Translations under genes and position numbers: made by a program
Notes under the pieces: model-generated
Databases searched by the model: none
Told to the model about the DNA's origin: nothing
The model's input: the letters and a program-made list of their open reading frames with translations, nothing else
NCBI RefSeq assembly: GCF_900109935.1
Contig: NZ_FOBV01000009.1
Location: forward strand, 62,001-126,000
Reading direction: 5' to 3'
Origin: Chryseobacterium taichungense
GTDB taxonomy: Bacteria; Bacteroidota; Bacteroidia; Flavobacteriales; Weeksellaceae
Length of the DNA: 64,000 nucleotides
Part shown: one piece after another, positions 40,801 through 49,350 of the stretch
Layout: every line of letters starts with the position of its first letter
Numbering within the stretch: position 1 is the first letter of the stretch

Positions 40801-43752
40801 TATGTTGTTGATATTCCTAAAGATAAAGGAGTATCTGCCATGAATATTCAATTCCAGGTTGTGGCCTATAATGATGTTCAGACGGCAACGGTAAATTTAA
40901 AGATCAAAGATTCCGAACAGCCGTTGAAAATTGAGACAGTGACATTTAGAGATAAACTTGAACCTAATGTGAAAGAAAAATGGGCGGTAAAAGTTTCAGG
41001 AAATGATAAAGAAAAGATCAATGCAGAAGTGCTGGCCAATATGTATGATATGTCGCTGGATCAGTTTGCGGTCAATAGTTTTACCTGGGAGAAATTATAT
41101 ACACCTTATTCGTTAGTGACCACTTATGATTTGAGAGATAATCTTTTAACAAAATATTATCAGCAGAGAATAAAATTCCTTACTGGAAATTATGTAGAAG
41201 TTCCTCAATTTAACTGGTTCGATAGGAATGGTTTGATCATGCTGCAGAGCAGAGCCGCCGGAGTTACTATTCGAGGTGTTGCGAGTCGCGCTCCTATGGC
41301 AGCAGACAGTGCAGTTAGTAAAAATATAGAAGAAGTTGTCATGACGGGTTACGGAATTAAAAAAGAAGTTGCGGCTACAGCTTCAGAAGTGGTTGCTGCT
41401 GATAAAGTATTAGATAAGGATGACTTAACAGAAAAAGTTTCCGTGCGTCAAAACCTCAACGAAACCGCATTCTTTTATCCGGATTTAAAAACCGATTCTG
41501 AAGGAAACGTAAGCTTTGAATTTACTTCTCCTGAAGCCTTAACAAAATGGAAATTGATGTTCCTTGCTCACACCAAAGATGCCAGAGCAGCAATACTGGA
41601 AAAAGAAGTGATCACACAGAAAGAATTTTCTGTAACACCAAATTATCCTAGATTTTTGAGAGAAGGCGATGAACTTAATTTACAATCAAAACTTTCAAAT
41701 TTAACAAATAAAAAACTTAATGGTTCAGCAACCGTACAAATATTAGATGCATTTACCAATGAAGATATTTCGGCAAAATTTGGACTAAATGCCAATGTGC
41801 AGAATTTTGAAATTAACGAAAATGGAAATTCAGCATTAACCTGGAAATTAAAGGTTCCTGAAAATATTTCTTCCATTATCATCAAAGTAGTGGCAAAAGC
41901 AGGGGCATATTCAGATGGAGAGCAGCAGGCAATTGCTGTTCTCCCAAACAGAATGTTGGTAACCGATGCGGTTCCGGTTTTTGTGAAAGAAGGAGAAACC
42001 AAAACATTTGAGCTTGAAAATCTTAAAAATACCAATTCAAAAACCATTTCGAATGTTTCCAATACACTGGAGCTTACGACTAATCCGATCTGGGAAATTA
42101 TGTTTGCGCTTCCAAGTCTTAAAAATGACCCGAACAATTCTGCGGATGTTATTTTCAATAAATGGTTTGCCGATGTTTTGGCATCCGAGATTTTTAAAGC
42201 CAATCCGAAAATGAAAACGGTGTTTGAAGAATATCAGAATAAAGGCTTACTTAATTCAAACCTTGAAAAAAATCAGGAGCTGAAACAACTGTTGCTTGAC
42301 GAAACACCATGGGTTTTGGAAAGTAACAATGAACAGGAACAAATGCAGAAATTGGCATTGCTGTTTGATGCCAACACGATGAAAAACTCCATCAGCCAGG
42401 ATTGGGATGAACTCAAAAAACTTCAAAACCCTGACGGCGGTTTTTCATGGTATCAGGGATATCCGAGTTCGTATCCAACTTCATTGTATATCCTGAAAAA
42501 CTTGGGGAAAATTAATCTGTGGTTAAAAGATAATGTAAAAGATTATCAAAATGCTGAACAGAAAGAATTAGTGAAAAACCTGATTGCCTATGTGGATAAA
42601 GAAATCAACACCTATTATGATGTAAAAACGCAAGATGTCTGGACCAACTGGGCACTCGATTATCTGGATGCCAGAAATTACTGGGAAAAAGAATATTCTT
42701 TAAAAGGTAATGGGTCAACTTTAAAATCTCTGGTAAAACAAAAAGCAAAAACGGCAAAGCTTACCGATTTCACATTCTTCGGTCTGCATCGTGCCGCTTT
42801 ATTAATGAATGATTTCGGGCTGAAAGATGTTTCAGACAAGCTGATGAATTATTTAAAAGAAACGTCTGTAGAAACGAAAACCCAGGGAGTTTACTGGAAG
42901 CAGAATCTGGATGGTTGGGGCTGGTTCAGTTCTAAGGTGGTAAACCAGGCCGGAGCGTTAGAAGCATTTAATAAACTGCAGCCCAATGATCAGAAATTCA
43001 TTGAAGAAATGAAAATCTGGCTGATTACCCAAAAAGAAGTTAATTCGTGGGGCAGTTCAAGAGGAACGGCAGAAGTTATTTTTACCATCCTGAATTCGGG
43101 GAATTCATGGACGTCTGCGGAAAGCGATAAAGCAAAAATTGTCTGGGGAGGTAAAGAATTAAAACCGGAAACCCAAGCTACAGGATATATAAAATCTACG
43201 GTTAAATCAGATGTTTTGAATAAAAATCTTGCTGAGGTTAGTGTTTCAAAACCTGGTCCTGGAATTGTGCAGGGCGGATTGTTCTGGCAATATTATGAAG
43301 ACTTGGATAAAATAAAATCCTCTGAAAATTATATTTCCGTAACGAAAGAGCTTTACAGAAAAATAAAAACAGTGAACGGTGAGGAATTACAGGAAATTTC
43401 TCCGGAAACTCCGTTAAAAGTAGGAGATAAAGTAACGGTAAGAATGATTCTGAATACAGATCGCCCGATGGAATTTATTCACATTAAAGATATGAGAGCG
43501 GCAGGATTTGAGCCTTTAGACGTATTATCCGGTTACCAGTGGAAGAACAACCTGGGATATTACCAGTCCACCAAAGATGCATCCACAAATTTTTACATTC
43601 AGTATCTGCCGAAAGGAAAGTATGTATTTGAATATGATTATCTGGCCAATGCTTCAGGGAAATTCTCAAACGGAATTACAACCATCCAGAATTATTATGC
43701 ACCGCAAATGAATGCGCATACGAAAGGATCTGAAGTGCAGATTTCGGAATAA
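37894..43752 (+). CDS. Giant alpha-2-macroglobulin-like protein with TonB-box-like motif
   Basis: A 1952-residue exported protein; the ATG at 37894 (MKRLSKTFIFFLLLLSSTVIYAQ) gives a proper signal peptide, whereas the in-frame ATG at 37843 does not. It has the bacterial alpha-2-macroglobulin layout: MG domains (FTDRAIYRPGQTVYFKVI, FYPDLKTDSEGNVSFEFTSPEALTKWKLM) and a helical TED-like domain (NPDGGFSWYQGYPSSYPTSLYIL). No CxEQ thioester was seen, so it would not trap proteases covalently. Near residue 1147 it has NIEEVVMTGYGIKKE, a SusC/TonB-type box not expected in this family. It probably works in the periplasm or on the cell surface. Confidence 0.8.
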   Translation: MKRLSKTFIFFLLLLSSTVIYAQKYYDEQWKKIEENSTKGTVKSNLPTILDIQNQAMKDNNTLQLIRSLKAEFAIVNQTRDDEQNNAASKFFSKLTDIEKKLKGDEKIIYKVLMNGFIMDYYSRNSWKINGRTNINSQDITQIETWSKLDFKNYISKSFKELDQQKAEMRKIALAPYQSLFTNTKSISFFPTLADYYALKKVDFLSDNGLFTKNESSGNRKQIDDIFNELIAQNSGNPKLYFMHQKLQENCNYNQCKDKLQQLNSLLNSDTKGDYKVVIMDDIMNELLAKKQENEALEIAAKAKSQYPQSPFIENIKNKEEQIRQASLNIKYEQQTQSNKPIHFVAEYKNINSFSLNIYKVNDDFTSFFQYSRNPYPEMFGKVKKELIRKETYQVPDLKDYQLHKTSFEIKPLPSGIYVAEYLVGNGTNDKNQNFYFLVSDHKIIYKNKAEGNFSDNELKLVNSENGEPVSSEGLAFYEFSGNSDIIKNTGKTDNKGVFKFPSSSDKKYFRMFLIQQPKTNDFQIMQVYGNNYDNEFDIDDKVHTKTQIFTDRAIYRPGQTVYFKVINTKINKDKESVDAGLKQKITLGDANGKEVSSQNFTTNEFGSYHGSFVLPKGKLNGEFYLSTDGETPVFKGFSVEEYKRPKFEVNFEPVKEEYKYGQTIELKGKATTFSGIALSNTKVNYEIKKRNIRWRYFWWYPQGNDNENSILGETQTNEKGEFVIRLELKKDEQLEGIQIDNYEINASVTDINGETQSADTQLKVASVSHYIKADEIKDVFSDENVKFKVETKNYNEQNLKKSYHVKLSKLQTPDRIFRSNFKDAVQNLPVFSKEEFIRKFPHDLFDKNDELKNWKTSSVILNDAQRTEESLDLGKLDAGDYQLELYNIEGKDTIKTSQYFSVWDKNSLKANQKTFLTALQPKTEFSRGEKAKVYVYSAIPDASVNIFVQNGSGKTVYDVQKTKNGKLEYVVDIPKDKGVSAMNIQFQVVAYNDVQTATVNLKIKDSEQPLKIETVTFRDKLEPNVKEKWAVKVSGNDKEKINAEVLANMYDMSLDQFAVNSFTWEKLYTPYSLVTTYDLRDNLLTKYYQQRIKFLTGNYVEVPQFNWFDRNGLIMLQSRAAGVTIRGVASRAPMAADSAVSKNIEEVVMTGYGIKKEVAATASEVVAADKVLDKDDLTEKVSVRQNLNETAFFYPDLKTDSEGNVSFEFTSPEALTKWKLMFLAHTKDARAAILEKEVITQKEFSVTPNYPRFLREGDELNLQSKLSNLTNKKLNGSATVQILDAFTNEDISAKFGLNANVQNFEINENGNSALTWKLKVPENISSIIIKVVAKAGAYSDGEQQAIAVLPNRMLVTDAVPVFVKEGETKTFELENLKNTNSKTISNVSNTLELTTNPIWEIMFALPSLKNDPNNSADVIFNKWFADVLASEIFKANPKMKTVFEEYQNKGLLNSNLEKNQELKQLLLDETPWVLESNNEQEQMQKLALLFDANTMKNSISQDWDELKKLQNPDGGFSWYQGYPSSYPTSLYILKNLGKINLWLKDNVKDYQNAEQKELVKNLIAYVDKEINTYYDVKTQDVWTNWALDYLDARNYWEKEYSLKGNGSTLKSLVKQKAKTAKLTDFTFFGLHRAALLMNDFGLKDVSDKLMNYLKETSVETKTQGVYWKQNLDGWGWFSSKVVNQAGALEAFNKLQPNDQKFIEEMKIWLITQKEVNSWGSSRGTAEVIFTILNSGNSWTSAESDKAKIVWGGKELKPETQATGYIKSTVKSDVLNKNLAEVSVSKPGPGIVQGGLFWQYYEDLDKIKSSENYISVTKELYRKIKTVNGEELQEISPETPLKVGDKVTVRMILNTDRPMEFIHIKDMRAAGFEPLDVLSGYQWKNNLGYYQSTKDASTNFYIQYLPKGKYVFEYDYLANASGKFSNGITTIQNYYAPQMNAHTKGSEVQISE

Positions 43753-43777
43753 TTTTAAATTAAATTTTAATATAAAG

Positions 43778-43803
43778 CTCCGCAAGTCAATCGATATGCG
43801 GAG
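43778..43803 (+). terminator. Terminator of the macroglobulin gene
   Basis: CTCCGCA pairs with TGCGGAG around a 12-base loop, followed by TTTTAATTTT. Confidence 0.75.
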
Positions 43804-43847
43804 TTTTAATTTTACTTATTGTTTAAATTACCTCTTAAATGTACAGT

Positions 43848-45113
43848 TTAACTTTGCCATCCGGAAACAATTTTAATGAACCAGCCATCCGGAATTTTTT
43901 TAATAAGGTAAGTATGACCCATCCAAACATTGTCCATAACAAATATGTATGTGTCTTCAGCATCATCACATGGAAACAGTTTGCTATAATGGGACGTATA
44001 CAAATTCATAAAAGTATTCTTTTTATACTTTGCAAATTCTTGAGAAGTTAGAAAAATTATTTTTTTATCAATGGGAGTAATTGTTTTTAGACTTTGATTA
44101 TCTGTTATGATGAAAGAAAAATCAAACGGATCTGAAGACTGCATTTCTTTTTCATGAAAAAAAATATCTGGATTTTTAAAGTCTTTTTCAAATGTTTTTA
44201 AATTCACAATGAATTCAGTTTGTCTTGGGTCTGAATTCTCAACAACAGGATAATTTCCATATAAAATTGCCAGTAACAATCTGTTAAAATCATTGTCTGT
44301 ACTTTTATATTTTGGATTAGGATCTTCATAATCGGAAATCCCATCGTAATCTGTATCAGAGCTTAATGGGTTCGTAAAAAGTTCCAATGTTTCATCGAGA
44401 TCATTAAAGCCGTCATTATCAGAATCCTTTAAAATTTCTTTTAAATTTAGAGTAAGCAAGGCATTGTTTTTCAAAGTTTCAAATTGTTCCTGTGGCCCCG
44501 GAAAATTCATAGGTTGAATCATCCTTACAATATCGGCTTCAATCTGAATATGCTCACTGTCTTTCCATAATGGAACTTGTGAATTACTCTTCAATATATA
44601 ATTAAATTTCCTTACTAATCCTGTATAATAATTTTTCCATGTCTTTCCGTCGTCTGTTGATAGGGCTAAATAATATTTGCTTTTATAATAGTTATCAGTA
44701 GAATAAAGAATAGCAATAGAATGATGGAGTTTTCCGGATTTGACTATAAGTGGTTTGGGAACAATTCCAAATGTTTTTGCAAATTCAGCTTTTTTAATGG
44801 AATCAGTAACTTGATAATGTAATAGATCATCGTCATGATCAATGTTTTTAAGCTTTAAAAAATTTTTAATTTTCAAATCCACCGAGTCTACCATTTCTCC
44901 AGAATTCGCATGACTTTTTAAATATTTTACAGAAATAAAATGGAATGGTGGTTTTAAAGCATCTTTCTTAGAAATTGTGGTTACATTGTAATTAGTGAAT
45001 TTTTTAATACTGTCTTCACTTTTTGTTAATGCATTACATTTACAGATATTACTCTCTTGCGCTATAGAAATTTTATAGATGAATAAAACAATAATAATAA
45101 GAATTTTTTTCAA
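43848..45113 (-). CDS. Secreted protein with calcium-binding type repeats, unknown
   Basis: A 421-residue protein with a signal peptide (MKKILIIIVLFIYKISIAQ). Near residues 230-270 it contains DSDNDGFNDLDE and DTDYDGISDYEDPNP, thrombospondin type 3-like DxDxDG loops that bind calcium. The flanking parts (KYYLALSTDDGKTWKNYY, VMDNVWMGHTYLIKKIPDGW) are not recognised as a named domain. It stands alone on the minus strand between plus-strand genes. Likely periplasmic or surface located; function unknown. Confidence 0.6.
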   Translation of the reverse strand: MKKILIIIVLFIYKISIAQESNICKCNALTKSEDSIKKFTNYNVTTISKKDALKPPFHFISVKYLKSHANSGEMVDSVDLKIKNFLKLKNIDHDDDLLHYQVTDSIKKAEFAKTFGIVPKPLIVKSGKLHHSIAILYSTDNYYKSKYYLALSTDDGKTWKNYYTGLVRKFNYILKSNSQVPLWKDSEHIQIEADIVRMIQPMNFPGPQEQFETLKNNALLTLNLKEILKDSDNDGFNDLDETLELFTNPLSSDTDYDGISDYEDPNPKYKSTDNDFNRLLLAILYGNYPVVENSDPRQTEFIVNLKTFEKDFKNPDIFFHEKEMQSSDPFDFSFIITDNQSLKTITPIDKKIIFLTSQEFAKYKKNTFMNLYTSHYSKLFPCDDAEDTYIFVMDNVWMGHTYLIKKIPDGWFIKIVSGWQS

Positions 45114-45358
45114 AGTTTCAGTTTTTGCATCCTAAACGTAAATGCATTGGATTTATTTTATTGCAACTGCAACATAGAATATCAATTTACTCAAAATCTC
45201 AACTAATTTTTATCTTACGCATTTTATTCTGAACATTTCATTATTTATTTTAAATTATCGTCTAATTATTTAGTTTCTAATTAATTAGATTAGATTTTAA
45301 GATTTAGTTAAAACGATCAGAAAAAACCAATATATTTGCTTTTTAACATTCGCTAACT

Positions 45359-45814
45359 ATGGAAAACATTTTTGATGTAAAAGTTGTTCAGAATTACATT
45401 GACAGGATCAATAGTCTTACTCCTGAAACACAGCCGTTATGGGGAAAAATGACCGTTGACCAAATGCTGGCGCACTGCTGCGTATCATATGAAATGGTAT
45501 ATGAGCCGGAAAAACATAAAAAGCCGGGAAGCATTGCCAAATTTATCCTGAAAACATTTTTGAAACCAAAAGTTACCGGAGAAAAATCATATCCGAGAAA
45601 TAGTCCTACCGCACCGCAGTTTATTATTGCCGGTAGAAAAAATTTTGCTGAAGAAAAGAAAAGACTTATCGGTTTTATTCAGAAAACCCAGCAATTAGGC
45701 GCATCTGCTTTTGATGGAAAAGAATCTTTCTCTTTCGGTAAACTCAAAGCTCAGGAATGGAATAATATGTTTGCTAAACACCTGAATCATCATCTTGCAC
45801 AATTTGGTGTGTAA
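45359..45814 (+). CDS. DUF1569/DinB-like protein
   Basis: A 151-residue protein with no signal peptide. GKMTVDQMLAHCCVSYEM and the C-terminal HLNHHLAQFGV fit the DUF1569 branch of the DinB-like four-helix superfamily, whose paired histidines often bind a metal. It leads a run of short genes of enzyme-like folds. No substrate is known. Confidence 0.75.
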   Translation: MENIFDVKVVQNYIDRINSLTPETQPLWGKMTVDQMLAHCCVSYEMVYEPEKHKKPGSIAKFILKTFLKPKVTGEKSYPRNSPTAPQFIIAGRKNFAEEKKRLIGFIQKTQQLGASAFDGKESFSFGKLKAQEWNNMFAKHLNHHLAQFGV

Positions 45815-45863
45815 ATCTCTCGCATAACAATATTTTAAATAATAATTAAAAGATAAAATACAA

Positions 45864-46235
45864 ATGAAACTAGGAGCTTTTTCAGTCAGCTTAAGTGTAA
45901 AAGACCTTCAGAAATCCAAAGAGTTTTATGAGAAACTGGGATTTAGTCATATGGCGGGAGAAATGGATCATCATTATCTTATCATGAAAAACGGAGATCA
46001 TATCATTGGACTTTTTCAGGCTATGTTTGAGGGTAATATGCTTACTTTCAATCCCGGTTGGGACCAGAATGCCCAGAATCTCGACAGCTTTGATGATGTT
46101 CGTGATATTCAGAAACACCTAAAAGAACAGGGCATTGAACTTCAGAAAGAAGCCGACGAAAATACGTCCGGACCGGAGCATATTTATCTTAAAGATCCTG
46201 ATGGAAATATGATTCTGATCGACCAGCACAGATAA
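45864..46235 (+). CDS. VOC-family (glyoxalase-fold) protein
   Basis: A 123-residue single-domain protein with the VOC pattern: FSVSLSVKDLQKSKEFYEKLGF at the start, NGDHIIGLFQ in the middle and HIYLKDPDGNMILIDQH at the end. These proteins bind a metal and act as lyases, isomerases or resistance proteins. The adjoining gene at 46256 is also VOC-like. Specific activity unknown. Confidence 0.85.
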   Translation: MKLGAFSVSLSVKDLQKSKEFYEKLGFSHMAGEMDHHYLIMKNGDHIIGLFQAMFEGNMLTFNPGWDQNAQNLDSFDDVRDIQKHLKEQGIELQKEADENTSGPEHIYLKDPDGNMILIDQHR

Positions 46236-46255
46236 ATTAAAACTAAGATAATATT

Positions 46256-46705
46256 ATGGCAACAGTAAATGTTTATTTAACATTCAACGGCAACTGCGGA
46301 CAGGCTTTTGAATTTTACAGATCAGTTTTCGGAGGAGAATTTCCTTACATCGGAACTTTCGGAGAAATGCCTCCAATGGAAGGTAGAGAAACTCCCGAAG
46401 AAGACAAAGATAAAATCATGCATGTCACTCTTCCAATTTCCAAAGAAACCATACTGATGGGAAGTGATATAGGTTGTGAAGGGGCTTCTCATTTTAAAGA
46501 AGGCAATAATTTTTCAATTTCTATCAATGCAGAATCTAAAGAAGAAGCTGATAAACTGTTTAATGGACTGTCTGAAGGTGGAAATATTACCATGGCTATG
46601 GAGGATACCTTCTGGGGTGCTTATTTCGGGATGTTCACCGATAAATTCGGAATCAATTGGATGGTGAATTATGATGATCCTACAAAGACACAGCAGCATC
46701 CTTAA
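46256..46705 (+). CDS. VOC-family PhnB-like protein
   Basis: A 149-residue protein of the PhnB-type VOC subgroup: VYLTFNGNCGQAFEFYRSVFG at the start, MHVTLPISKETILMGSD, and a C-terminal DKFGINWMVNYD. It begins 20 bases after the previous VOC gene, so the two are likely co-transcribed. Cytoplasmic; substrate unknown. Confidence 0.85.
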   Translation: MATVNVYLTFNGNCGQAFEFYRSVFGGEFPYIGTFGEMPPMEGRETPEEDKDKIMHVTLPISKETILMGSDIGCEGASHFKEGNNFSISINAESKEEADKLFNGLSEGGNITMAMEDTFWGAYFGMFTDKFGINWMVNYDDPTKTQQHP

Positions 46706-46729
46706 AATTTTCTTACAATATACATACAC

Positions 46730-46754
46730 ACCGGCTATAAATGCCGGTTTTTTT
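46730..46754 (+). terminator. Terminator of the VOC gene pair
   Basis: ACCGGC pairs with GCCGGT around a 7-base loop, with a T-rich tail (TTTTTTT). Confidence 0.8.
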
Positions 46755-46857
46755 ATGATTGAGCCAAAACTTTTATAACATAAATATTTTCCTTATTATT
46801 GATGCTAAATATTAAATCGCACTATTTAATAGATTTTAGTAATAAATAATAAACGAT

Positions 46858-47532
46858 ATGAAAGTTATAAAAGCATTGGCGGTAAGCGTTTTTATTTTGG
46901 CAACTTCGGTAGTAAAAGCTCAGAAAAATGATCTCGGTGCGTGGTATATGTATTTTGGGAATAATAAGATCAGTAAAAAACTAAACTTACACAATGAAAT
47001 TCAGTACAGGAATTTTGATGCTATCGGAGATCTTGAGCAACTTCTTATCCGTACGGGAATCGGATATGATCTTACGGAAAACAACAATAATATCTTGCTG
47101 GGATATGGATTTATTTTAAGTCAGCCTTATGTAAACGGCCAAAAGACTGAGAATATTGAGCATAGAATATTTCAACAGTATATTACAAAACAAAAATTCG
47201 GACGTTTCAATATTCAGCATCGTTATCGCCTGGAAGAAAGGTTTCTGAAAGATGATTTCAGGATTAGGTTCAGGTATTTTTTAGGGTTTAATATTCCGAT
47301 TAATAATAAAGAACTTACGCCTAAAACCTTTTACGCTTCTGCTTATAATGAAATTTTCCTGCACTTTGACCGTCCGGTTTTCGACAGAAACAGAGTCTAC
47401 GGAGCTTTGGGATATGTCATCAGCAAGAATATGAGAATTGAAGCAGGGTATATGAACCAGCTTCAGGAGAATAAAAACCGCGGACAAATTCAGATAGGAT
47501 TTTACAACAATATTCCTTTTACGAAAAATTAA
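46858..47532 (+). CDS. DUF2490 outer-membrane-like protein
   Basis: A 224-residue protein with a signal peptide (ending VVKAQ). It shows the DUF2490 pattern: LGAWYMYFGNNKISKKL, LHNEIQYRNF, QLLIRTGIGYDLTENN, HRYRLEERFLK, RFRYFLGFNIPIN and the final GQIQIGFYNNIPF. Alternating hydrophobic strands suggest a small outer-membrane beta-barrel. Common in Bacteroidota; function unknown. It has its own upstream region after a terminator. Confidence 0.85.
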   Translation: MKVIKALAVSVFILATSVVKAQKNDLGAWYMYFGNNKISKKLNLHNEIQYRNFDAIGDLEQLLIRTGIGYDLTENNNNILLGYGFILSQPYVNGQKTENIEHRIFQQYITKQKFGRFNIQHRYRLEERFLKDDFRIRFRYFLGFNIPINNKELTPKTFYASAYNEIFLHFDRPVFDRNRVYGALGYVISKNMRIEAGYMNQLQENKNRGQIQIGFYNNIPFTKN

Positions 47533-47794
47533 GGTTCATAGATACATCTATTATTTTGTTTTGAATGATTAACGATAAGTTGGTTTAAACTTTTATGGTT
47601 AATTCTGAAATTAGTTTAAACAAGTTTTAAACTATTGGTAATTCATAACTAATGTAATGATTTAAAATATTTTGAATGAGAAATTCATATTTTTCTTTAA
47701 AAAAAACACTACATTTATTATCAGAAAGAATCAATGATATTGTCATATTTAATAATGTCAGAGATTCTGTATCACATTAAATTAAACAAAATAT

Positions 47795-48220
47795 ATGAGC
47801 CATCCGATCATCATAGAACAAAAGGTAAATGCCCCGGCTGAAAAGGTCTGGAAAGCACTTACTGATAAGAATGAAATGAAAATATGGTATTTTGATATTC
47901 CTGATTTTATATTAGAAACTGGAAAAGTGTTTAATTTTTATGAGCCCGGAGATGAACGAAAATATCATCATCAGGCAGAAATCCTGGAAGTAATTCACGG
48001 AAATAAATTTAAGCACACTTGGTATTATCCCGATTTTTCAGATAAAAAGACAACGGTCATCTGGGAGATTCTGCCTGAAGGAGACCGTACACTGATCAGG
48101 TTAACTCATGACGATATTGATCATTTTGAAGATCTTGGTGAAAACTTTTCCCGGGAAGCTTTTAATGAAGGATGGAGTGGGATTATCGGCCAGAGCCTGA
48201 AATCATATGTTGAAGCTTAA
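47795..48220 (+). CDS. SRPBCC/AHSA1-like protein
   Basis: A 141-residue protein with the START/SRPBCC helix-grip pattern: IEQKVNAPAEKVWKALTDKNEMKIWYF, LEVIHGNKFKHTWYYPD and a final helix FNEGWSGIIGQSLKSYVE. Members bind hydrophobic ligands or act as Hsp90 co-chaperone-like proteins. It is cytoplasmic and stands alone in a 260-base-plus interval from the previous gene. Specific role unknown. Confidence 0.82.
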   Translation: MSHPIIIEQKVNAPAEKVWKALTDKNEMKIWYFDIPDFILETGKVFNFYEPGDERKYHHQAEILEVIHGNKFKHTWYYPDFSDKKTTVIWEILPEGDRTLIRLTHDDIDHFEDLGENFSREAFNEGWSGIIGQSLKSYVEA

Positions 48221-48317
48221 ATTAAACAATGCATATTACAATTTGATCAACATCGTATTGAAATTAGCAGCAAGAAATAAATTTTGCTAATTTTGGAGAA
48301 ATTTATTTTAGAAATCA

Positions 48318-49340
48318 ATGAAAAAAAATATTATAGCCGGCTTTGCGGCGATCATGTTGTTGGCATCTTGTAAAAACGATAAGAAAATTCTTGATTCTCT
48401 TGCGGATTACAACAATTCAATGGAGCAGAAAGGATATCACTTCGGAGATAAACTTACATTGCCGGGAGAGGTTACTGAAAATGCAGAAAGTATATCCATT
48501 AGCTTCGGAGACAAGGAAACTTCCAATTTAACGATAGATCCAAAATTCTTTACTTTGGGCGATAATCCGGTTACTTTCAATATCAAAACGAAAGGTGGCG
48601 AGACGCTAACGCAGGATGCTACCATTAATGTTTTTGCAAAAAGTCCTGAAAAAAAGATGTCTTATGAAATCGTAGCTGAATATCCTCACGATCCTAAAAA
48701 CTTTGTTCAGGGTTTCCAGATCGAAGGAAATACAATTTATGAAAGTGACGGACAAAATGGCTCTTCACAGATCTTAAAATATACGTTGGGCACGACCACC
48801 CCTCTGGCTTCAACCAAACAGCCGCAGGAGGATTTTTCTGAAGGAAGCACCATCGTTGGAGATAAAGTGTACCAGCTTACCTGGCAGAGTAAAAAAGGAT
48901 ATATTTATGATAAAAATTCACTGAAATTATTGTCTGAATTTTCTTATCCGAATGTTTTGGGAGAAGGTTGGGGATTAACATATGACGGTAAAAACCTGAT
49001 CGCATCAGACGGAAGTAAACTGCTGTATTTCCTGGATCCTGCAAATCCTTCAAAACTAGTAAAATATATTGCTGTAGCCGGAAGTTCCCAGGCATACGAT
49101 CAGCTGAATGAGCTTGAATATCACAATGGATTTATTTACGCAAATGTTTGGCAGAAACCTGTTATTTTAAAAATTAATCCTGAAAACGGAGAAGTTGTAG
49201 GAACCTTTGATTTTACAAATATCGCAAAACAGAATACCAAAGGAAGCGACGACGTTTTGAACGGAATTGCTTTTAAAGGCGATAATATGCTTGTGACAGG
49301 AAAAAACTGGCCGAAAATTTATGAAGTTGCAGTTAAATAA
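48318..49340 (+). CDS. Glutaminyl-peptide cyclotransferase lipoprotein 1
   Basis: A 340-residue lipoprotein (LLASCKND). The C-terminal two thirds match the plant/bacterial-type glutamine cyclotransferase propeller: YPHDPKNFVQGFQIEGNTIYESDGQ, DFSEGSTIVGDKVYQLTWQ, GEGWGLTYDGKNLIASDGS, LNELEYHNGFIYANVW and VLNGIAFKGDNMLVTGKNWP. It converts N-terminal glutamine of peptides to pyroglutamate. The first 120 residues are an extra beta domain. A close paralogue follows 10 bases later. Confidence 0.88.
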   Translation: MKKNIIAGFAAIMLLASCKNDKKILDSLADYNNSMEQKGYHFGDKLTLPGEVTENAESISISFGDKETSNLTIDPKFFTLGDNPVTFNIKTKGGETLTQDATINVFAKSPEKKMSYEIVAEYPHDPKNFVQGFQIEGNTIYESDGQNGSSQILKYTLGTTTPLASTKQPQEDFSEGSTIVGDKVYQLTWQSKKGYIYDKNSLKLLSEFSYPNVLGEGWGLTYDGKNLIASDGSKLLYFLDPANPSKLVKYIAVAGSSQAYDQLNELEYHNGFIYANVWQKPVILKINPENGEVVGTFDFTNIAKQNTKGSDDVLNGIAFKGDNMLVTGKNWPKIYEVAVK

Positions 49341-49350
49341 TTATTGAATA

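Noticed and set aside
37894..43752. Thioester-type (protease-trapping) macroglobulin
   Set aside because: No CxEQ motif was found in the TED-like region, so the trapping mechanism is not supported.
45163..45185. R1-like sequence near 45170 (CTGCAACATAGAAT)
   Set aside because: Only the first half of the core matches and no downstream R1 sequence follows; probably chance.
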